From positions 1 to 6,914 of the forward strand of contig MZGM01000132.1 of the NCBI GenBank assembly GCA_002085035.1: 6,914 bases of DNA. The letters are read 5' to 3'. A program made the position numbers and the translations under genes. This DNA comes from Candidatus Zhuqueibacterota bacterium 4484_219. Its GTDB lineage: Bacteria; Zhuqueibacterota; JdFR-76; 4484-219. Below the pieces are notes generated by a model, which was not told the origin of the DNA, searched no databases, and saw only the letters and a program-made list of their open reading frames with translations. This document shows, piece after piece, positions 1 through 3,958 of the stretch (the first letter of the stretch is position 1; each line of letters begins with the position of its first letter).

Positions 1-165
1 AGTAAAGGAATAAGATTCAGTTATGTTACCTCTTTGAACTTTAGTAATCTTTACCGGTACAGTTGCCGTTTCACCAGTTTCCTGTTTGGATTTGTTGCTA
101 CACCCCCACAATCCTGCTATTAGAAGTATAGTCAATCCAAAGCCGGTGATGATATTTCTTTGCAT
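1..165 (-). CDS. Efflux periplasmic adaptor (membrane fusion) lipoprotein, N-terminal part only
   Basis: Reading down from an ATG at 165-163, 55 codons are open to the window edge, so the gene is cut by the window and not by a stop. The start has an AAGGAG site 7 nt upstream (173-178). The product begins MQRNIITGFGLTILLIAGLW followed by GCSN: a hydrophobic signal segment ending at Cys22, which fits a lipoprotein signal peptide, although Trp at the -2 position is not the usual lipobox residue. After Cys22 comes a polar linker and then VPVKITKVQRGNITES, the kind of first beta-strand seen at the start of HlyD/AcrA/MacA-type adaptors. Such adaptors bridge an inner-membrane pump and a TolC channel in the periplasm. 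The gene lies 37 nt after the TolC-family gene, so it is very likely in the same operon. Whether the pump is RND or ABC type cannot be told from this part. Confidence 0.75.
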   Translation of the reverse strand, partial: MQRNIITGFGLTILLIAGLWGCSNKSKQETGETATVPVKITKVQRGNITESYSFT

Positions 166-202
166 TCGGTTTCTCCTTATTTCTGGTAAAAAGTTTACTT
201 CA

Positions 203-1636
203 TTAATATTTTACATCGCCGATGGCGTGCATTAAGTTTGCATAAGCTATGCGGTAGTCGGCTAAAGCATTGATGTATTCTGTTTTTGCTTGAGTCAATA
301 GGGTGTTGGCATCCAGAAGTTCAGTGTTGCTAACCAAACCCTGTTTGAATTTTTCATTTGTTACCCGATAGTTTTCTTGAGCCTGTTGAATATTGATCTT
401 AGTAGTTTCCACTTTTTCTTTAGCTTCCAAAAGACTTAGATATGTTTGAGTGATCTGTAAGACGATTCCATCCTGCAATTGTTTCATGGCGTGCTCGGTT
501 TGTTGGAGTTGACTTTGAGCCTGTTCAATTTGGAAAGCGGTTTGTCCCCAATCAAATAGGTTGAGTTGGGCGACGAGCGAGATAGTCCAGGTGGTGTAAA
601 ATTTAGGATTGTACTGGCGGTCAGGACGGCGATAACTATAATTAGCTGCCAGAAAAATGCTGGGGTAATAGGCAGCTTTACTGATAGCTACTGCTGTACG
701 AGCTATTTTGATGTTGTTGTGCATTGCTTTTATCTCTGGACGATTCTCTAATGCCTTCCGGATTGCATCTTCGAGGTTGATTGGTGGTAAGTCTATGATT
801 TGCAACTTTTCCGTTAGCCTGATCGGCTGTTCTAATGGTAAACCAATCTTGCTACAAAATGCTACTTTGGCTAAGCGGACACCGTTTCGCGCTTTGATGA
901 GCCCCAGCTTAGTATTGGATAACGCTACTTTGGTTCGTAATAAGTCGTTCTCAGTGACCATTCCCACATCATACATGTTCTGTAAATCTTGTAGGTGCGC
1001 TTGCATCTGCTTTACTGCCTCAGCGGCTACTTTTTCATATTCCTGTACTTTGAGTACTCCCAGATATGCCTGTTGTACCTCGGTAATTAAGTCATTGCGG
1101 GCGCGCTGGCAGTTTTCCGCGGCAGCCGTAGCGGCGTATTCGGCAATCCGGTAGCCGCGCCAAATTCGTCCCCCGGTAAAAATAGGTTGTTGAATTGACA
1201 GCCCTAACGCATAGTTATTCGCATCGCCGATAGTGATGATTTTCGGCATTATGCCAGAAGGTAGGCCTGATGGTACCCTGCCCCCACCCATCAGTTGAGC
1301 AAAACGTGAGGTAGGAAAGAAGGGAGCAACATCCAGTCGGGTATAACTAAAAGAAGTAGATACCTTGGGCAACAAGTTAGTGCGAGTGTCGCCAACTTTA
1401 GCCTCAGCCTCTTGTTTTTTCGCTTTGGCAATAGCCAAACCGTGATTTCGCTGTAAAGCAATTTTGATGCTGGTAGCTAAATCTAATGTCAGAGTATCTG
1501 AGTATGATTTGCCATGTTCTGGCTGAATAGAAAAATCGGACTGAGCCCACAGGCTTGAATGCATAAATCCACAACCACAGATGATAAAAACCAACACGGC
1601 TGCAATTTTTGATCGATAATATTTGTTCATCTTCAC
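203..1636 (-). CDS. TolC-family outer-membrane efflux channel protein
   Basis: The 477-residue product has the usual length of an outer-membrane efflux protein (OEP/TolC family), the trimeric exit duct of RND or ABC efflux and type I secretion systems. Residues 10-31 form a signal peptide with likely cleavage after LWA (Ala31). Two OEP repeats follow. The first spans about 50-270, with the helical segment around YLGVLKVQEYEKVAAEAV and the turn NMYDVGMVTENDLLRTKVAL. The second spans about 285-475, with YYPSIFLAANYSY, LFDWGQ and the matching turn KFKQGLVSNTELLDANTLL. Long heptad-like Gln/Glu/Lys helices agree with the periplasmic alpha-barrel. The chosen start is GTG at 1636-1634, since GGGAGGT lies 5 nt upstream; an ATG two codons later (1630) would sit 11 nt from it. 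The gene is 49 nt after the beta-barrel gene and 37 nt before the adaptor gene. Substrate is not predictable. Confidence 0.93.
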   Translation of the reverse strand: MKMNKYYRSKIAAVLVFIICGCGFMHSSLWAQSDFSIQPEHGKSYSDTLTLDLATSIKIALQRNHGLAIAKAKKQEAEAKVGDTRTNLLPKVSTSFSYTRLDVAPFFPTSRFAQLMGGGRVPSGLPSGIMPKIITIGDANNYALGLSIQQPIFTGGRIWRGYRIAEYAATAAAENCQRARNDLITEVQQAYLGVLKVQEYEKVAAEAVKQMQAHLQDLQNMYDVGMVTENDLLRTKVALSNTKLGLIKARNGVRLAKVAFCSKIGLPLEQPIRLTEKLQIIDLPPINLEDAIRKALENRPEIKAMHNNIKIARTAVAISKAAYYPSIFLAANYSYRRPDRQYNPKFYTTWTISLVAQLNLFDWGQTAFQIEQAQSQLQQTEHAMKQLQDGIVLQITQTYLSLLEAKEKVETTKINIQQAQENYRVTNEKFKQGLVSNTELLDANTLLTQAKTEYINALADYRIAYANLMHAIGDVKY

Positions 1637-1641
1637 TGGTT

Positions 1642-1648
1642 ACCTCCC
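1642..1648 (-). promoter_or_regulatory. Shine-Dalgarno site deciding the GTG start of the TolC-family gene
   Basis: On the minus strand the site reads GGGAGGT and ends 5 nt before GTG at 1636-1634. The alternative ATG at 1630-1628 would be 11 nt away, which is long, so the GTG is favoured. Confidence 0.65.
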
Positions 1649-1685
1649 GGGTTTAAGCACTGAGAAAAAATTGGATATGTTGCAA

Positions 1686-2327
1686 CTAAAAAATTGAATT
1701 AAAATAGATTCGTAATCCACCCTGGTATGAAGTCAGCCCCTGTTCGGAAAATTCCTGACCGAAGAAAAACTCATCTTTTGAGAGAATATAGTGATATTGA
1801 ACCTCACCAATCAAAGCCAAACGAGGCATCAGACAAATCCGAATGCCCACACCGGCGTTGCCGCCAATGCTCATTTTTTCCAATTCTTCACCTTCGAATT
1901 TTTGTGCTTTTCCGAAAGCGCCATCTTCAGTGAAGCGCCAGTAGTAAATTCCCACTCCAGCGCTGAGATAAGGACTGATTTTGCGAGCTAATAAATAGTA
2001 ACGGTTGTGGAATAGCAAGGAAGAAACAGAAAAAGCTGGAATATCACCTGACAGGGGGCGCTTGTTTTCTTGATAGTTTAACCAGGCTGTTGTCAGTTGC
2101 ATTTCCACCGAATAGTGACGATTCACTATGATTGAAAATCCCATGCCAATTGCAGTTCCCGGGTCCACAAGATCACGCAGCTTGTAGTCGGCATTGTATC
2201 GTCCGTTAGTTGATAACCAGGTTCCTGCTTGGGCAGATAGCCCGTATTTGAAGGGCAATTGTTGGGAATAGCTGGGTGATGCAGTGAGACTCATTACCAG
2301 CAAAGGGAGAATTATTATCTTTTTCAC
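1686..2327 (-). CDS. Small outer-membrane beta-barrel protein in the efflux operon
   Basis: The 213-residue product has a Sec signal peptide (MKKIIILPLLVMSLTASPSY, probable cleavage after Ser21, before QQLPFKYG). The mature part has alternating hydrophobic/aromatic strands typical of an eight-stranded outer-membrane barrel (OMP_b-brl/OmpW-like fold), for example around 27-38, 57-66, 71-84, 104-114, 119-131, 155-165, 169-182 and 200-208. The chain ends LRIYFNSIF; a terminal phenylalanine on a last amphipathic strand is the classic signal for insertion by the BAM complex. The start is GTG at 2327-2325, with a consensus AAGGAGGT 5 nt upstream. It stands first among the intact genes of the operon and 49 nt before the TolC-family gene, which suggests a part in envelope transport or in the same stress response. 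The exact role and ligand are unknown, and I do not recognise a named gene. Confidence 0.8.
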   Translation of the reverse strand: MKKIIILPLLVMSLTASPSYSQQLPFKYGLSAQAGTWLSTNGRYNADYKLRDLVDPGTAIGMGFSIIVNRHYSVEMQLTTAWLNYQENKRPLSGDIPAFSVSSLLFHNRYYLLARKISPYLSAGVGIYYWRFTEDGAFGKAQKFEGEELEKMSIGGNAGVGIRICLMPRLALIGEVQYHYILSKDEFFFGQEFSEQGLTSYQGGLRIYFNSIF

Positions 2328-2332
2328 TGTCT

Positions 2333-2340
2333 ACCTCCTT
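2333..2340 (-). promoter_or_regulatory. Consensus Shine-Dalgarno site for the GTG-started barrel gene, inside a short inverted repeat
   Basis: AAGGAGGT on the minus strand ends 5 nt before the GTG at 2327-2325 and fixes this start. It lies within CTACC-AAGGA-GGTAG (2345 to 2331 on the minus strand), a perfect 5-bp inverted repeat that would put part of the site in a hairpin loop and part in its stem. The stem is short, so regulation by masking is only a possibility. Confidence 0.7.
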
Positions 2341-2379
2341 GGTAGTTTTTAGAGTCTTGGAGTAAGTTGATTTTTCAGC

Positions 2380-2592
2380 TTATGATTCAATTAAAATTCC
2401 CTTGAAGAAGATTTCCATAATAACATCTGCTTCTTTTTGTAGGGAATAATCTTCATTTGACATTAACCATTTGTAGATTAGTGCATTAGTCATACCGAGT
2501 AAAGCCTGAGCAGCGCTGCCAGGGTTTATCTTTTTTAACAACCCTTGCTCCATTCCCTGTTGTAGTTGCTTTTCTAATAGCTGAAGGTGAAT
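2380..2592 (-). pseudogene. TetR-family repressor, C-terminal remnant lacking the DNA-binding domain
   Basis: On the minus strand 70 codons run from ATT at 2592 to TAA at 2382-2380. They translate to IHLQLLEKQLQQGMEQGLL, then KKINPGSAAQALLGMTNALI, then YKWLMSNEDYSLQKEADVIM and EIFFKGILIES. This matches the last two helices and tail of TetR/AcrR-type repressors (pattern: helix, 'G.L....P..AA.ALLGM.NALIY.WL....Y.L..EAD.I..IFF.GI'). Full proteins of the family are about 190-210 residues, so roughly the first 120-130 residues, including the helix-turn-helix, are missing. No start codon with a ribosome site precedes the fragment: in frame upstream there is a TGA inside the operator (2610-2608), and the only ATG (2553-2551, residue 14) is too far into the helix to give a repressor. 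It lies at the position expected of an autoregulated local repressor, ahead of the efflux genes. I read it as a deletion remnant; an assembly error in this region is the alternative. Confidence 0.75.
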
Positions 2593-2618
2593 GTTCTGAC
2601 TGACTGGTCAGTCAGAAC
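2593..2618. promoter_or_regulatory. Perfect 26-bp palindromic operator of TetR type
   Basis: Two perfect 12-bp inverted arms (GTTCTGACTGAC and its complement) flank a 2-bp centre (TG on the plus strand). Each half contains TGAC twice in tandem, giving TGACTGAC facing GTCAGTCA, a layout common for TetR-family dimers or dimer pairs. It begins 2 bp after the -10 box of the minus-strand promoter and so covers the expected transcription start (about 2613-2615). A bound repressor would block the operon. The TetR remnant abuts its promoter-distal edge directly. Confidence 0.82.
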
Positions 2619-2620
2619 AA

Positions 2621-2649
2621 AATATAATAAAAATTTTGCCCTCTGTCAA
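2621..2649 (-). promoter_or_regulatory. Sigma70-type promoter of the efflux operon
   Basis: On the minus strand there is a consensus -35 box TTGACA (2649-2644), a 17-bp spacer (2643-2627) and a -10 box TATATT (2626-2621, five of six consensus bases). The AT-rich spacer end and the operator directly downstream strengthen the call. Transcription would start inside the operator and give a leader of nearly 290 nt, containing the dead TetR remnant, before the barrel gene at 2327. The strong boxes suggest high expression when not repressed. Confidence 0.8.
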
Positions 2650-2681
2650 TAGTTATTTTCGATTTGGTAGGTTCTAAGTTG

Positions 2682-2703
2682 GTTTCGCCTAACGTGGTGA
2701 AAC
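2682..2703. other. Compact hairpin in the inter-operon spacer
   Basis: GTTTCGCC (2682-2689) and GGTGAAAC (2696-2703) form an 8-bp stem, with one position that would pair only as G-U or mismatch, around a 6-nt loop TAACGT. It lies between the end of the flippase-like gene and the efflux promoter, so it could help end transcription from the upstream genes. No clear T-run follows on either strand, so an intrinsic terminator is not established. It may equally be part of a repeat element. Confidence 0.35.
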
Positions 2704-2713
2704 TAATCACAAG

Positions 2714-2781
2714 AATCACTTCCAGGCCCTCATTGTCGAGCGGAGCGAGTCACCGGGCGCTTTGAGAGGTGATCAGTGATT
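2714..2781. repeat. Imperfect stem-loop with GAGCGGAGCGAG core, likely a copy of a dispersed intergenic repeat
   Basis: AATCACT (2714-2720) and AGTGATT (2775-2781) are perfect 7-bp outer arms. CCTC (2728-2731) can pair with GAGG (2766-2769), and AGCG (2739-2742) with CGCT (2758-2761). The core CATTGTCGAGCGGAGCGAG is strikingly G/C-rich and purine-periodic beside its AT-rich surroundings. It resembles the CATTGCGAGCGGAGCGAAGC-like repeats that recur between genes in many environmental bacteria. Only this one copy is visible here, so the repeat identity is inferred from recall of that sequence type. Confidence 0.42.
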
Positions 2782-2876
2782 TTTGTATGGTACCAGATAA
2801 TTTTCGAGTACTTTGCGACTTTCTTGGTTGGGGAGAGTTTTGTGGACTTTGGGGGTCAAAATTTCTCGCCTGAGAT
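2782..2876. other. Non-coding T/G-rich spacer after the flippase-like gene
   Basis: The plus strand is rich in TTTG, CTTTG and TTGGGG runs, for example CTTTGCGACTTTC and TTTTGTGGACTTTGGGGG, and ends TCTCGCC. This looks like degenerate copies of the CTTTGCG/TTTGTGG-type interspersed sequence seen between genes in many environmental genomes. Only a 28-codon plus-strand frame (from ATG at 2787) and a start-less minus-strand frame are open, and neither has a ribosome site. I see no gene and no convincing terminator. Confidence 0.3.
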
Positions 2877-3917
2877 TTAGATAGGACTGATGCTATCGAT
2901 TTGGCTCATTCTGTGGTCTTTGAGCATTGTGATTCCACCAGCAATAACTGAAATGTAGTAGGCAAAAAATCTCCACATCAATACAGCTACACCCAGTAGA
3001 TATTTGGGGGCATACATGCCAAAAAATCCCAAATAGCTAAATTCGTTAATTCCACTACCCCCGGGAGTAGGGGCCAGGTAGAGAAAGGCTTTGAGTAAAA
3101 ATTGAATTCCAAAGGCTTTGATTAATTGGAGATGTATCCCAAAACCTGCCAATATTAGGATTGCAATGCTGAATTCCATTAGTAGAAAAAGAACACACCA
3201 GAATGTTGCCAGGGTAAGTGACCATTTACCTTTTCGCCAATAAGCGGTGAGAGCAGTGTGCAGTTCATCAACTTCATTATTAAGCCAATGTTCAACTTTT
3301 TCAAGATTTTTAAATTTTAGCCAACCAATTTTGCGGATGAGGTTCGTTATTCCAGAGAGCGCTTTTTTTATCCAATTCGGAAAAACAACAGCAATAGTAA
3401 AAGCAGCCAAGGAGATAACCAATGGAGTAGAAGCCAATCGGATAAGTTTGACAAAAACGGGCTTAGTTCCATTTTGGAATCCCAATGCCCAAAACAGTGG
3501 TACCAGAAGTACAAATATGAGTATGGGTAATATGGCTCGGATAGAAGTAATGGCAACACTTTCCCCTGTAGAGACTTTTTCTTTATGTAAAAGATAAACC
3601 TGAAAAGCTGTTGAGCCCAATACAACAGGAAGTATGACTGCTACGAAGGTGCACTGGAGTCTCATCTTTGTTGCTTTCCAAAGTCCTATTTTCAATGAGG
3701 AATTTCCATTTATCAAAGATCGCAAACTTAGCCCATCAAAAAACCAACGTAGTATTACGCTGATCACCATTATTAACAAGTAATTGAGAGAAAACTGATT
3801 GAGTCGCGTCCAGGTTTCTTTGGTGATGGTAATTCCAATAATTATTCCTAAAGCAATAAGGCTGATGAGAATAAAAAGTCCCCAGTATCTGTGCAGTTTA
3901 TTCATTTTTGTCTTCAT
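2877..3917 (-). CDS. Flippase-like integral membrane protein (LPG-synthase-TM / UPF0104 family)
   Basis: The 346-residue product is a polytopic inner-membrane protein with about eight hydrophobic segments (around 12-32, 44-66, 86-108, 126-146, 163-180, 236-260, 262-283 and 305-330). The segment LAPTPGGSGINE (281-292) is the signature PTPGGxGxxE motif of this family, which also forms the membrane half of MprF (lysyl-phosphatidylglycerol synthase/flippase). Family members of this length without a soluble synthase domain are thought to act on lipids or isoprenoid-linked intermediates, but the substrate here is unknown. The first ATG (3917) has AAAGGA directly against it, too close to serve it; a second ATG at 3905-3903 lies 11 nt from AAGGA, so the true start may be four codons later. 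It follows the helicase-nuclease gene by 41 nt and is probably read from the same transcript. Confidence 0.83.
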   Translation of the reverse strand: MKTKMNKLHRYWGLFILISLIALGIIIGITITKETWTRLNQFSLNYLLIMVISVILRWFFDGLSLRSLINGNSSLKIGLWKATKMRLQCTFVAVILPVVLGSTAFQVYLLHKEKVSTGESVAITSIRAILPILIFVLLVPLFWALGFQNGTKPVFVKLIRLASTPLVISLAAFTIAVVFPNWIKKALSGITNLIRKIGWLKFKNLEKVEHWLNNEVDELHTALTAYWRKGKWSLTLATFWCVLFLLMEFSIAILILAGFGIHLQLIKAFGIQFLLKAFLYLAPTPGGSGINEFSYLGFFGMYAPKYLLGVAVLMWRFFAYYISVIAGGITMLKDHRMSQIDSISPI

Positions 3918-3958
3918 CCTTTCTGGAAGATGTCGTAGGGGTTCAGAGCCTGAAACAA

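Noticed and set aside
708..1154. Plus-strand open frame of 148 codons
   Set aside because: It lies wholly inside the TolC-family gene on the other strand, has no family resemblance and no ribosome site; it is a shadow of that gene's codons.
1565..1590. Possible lipobox (ICGC, Cys22) in the TolC-family signal peptide
   Set aside because: The hydrophobic stretch continues past this cysteine to an LWA|Q cleavage site, which fits ordinary signal peptidase I processing better.
2551..2607. A functional small TetR-like protein starting near the operator or at the internal ATG (2553-2551)
   Set aside because: A TGA lies in frame inside the operator, no start with a ribosome site exists, and the internal ATG would give a 57-residue piece of the ligand-binding domain only.
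2787..2873. A 28-codon plus-strand peptide frame and the start-less minus-strand frame opposite
   Set aside because: Neither has a ribosome site or resembles a known family, and the sequence composition suggests a repeat and not coding DNA.
3941..3956. GTTCA/TGAAAC hairpin just after the helicase stop as a terminator
   Set aside because: The pairing needs a bulge or mismatch, the stem is short and no T-run follows, so it would not separate the helicase and flippase-like genes.
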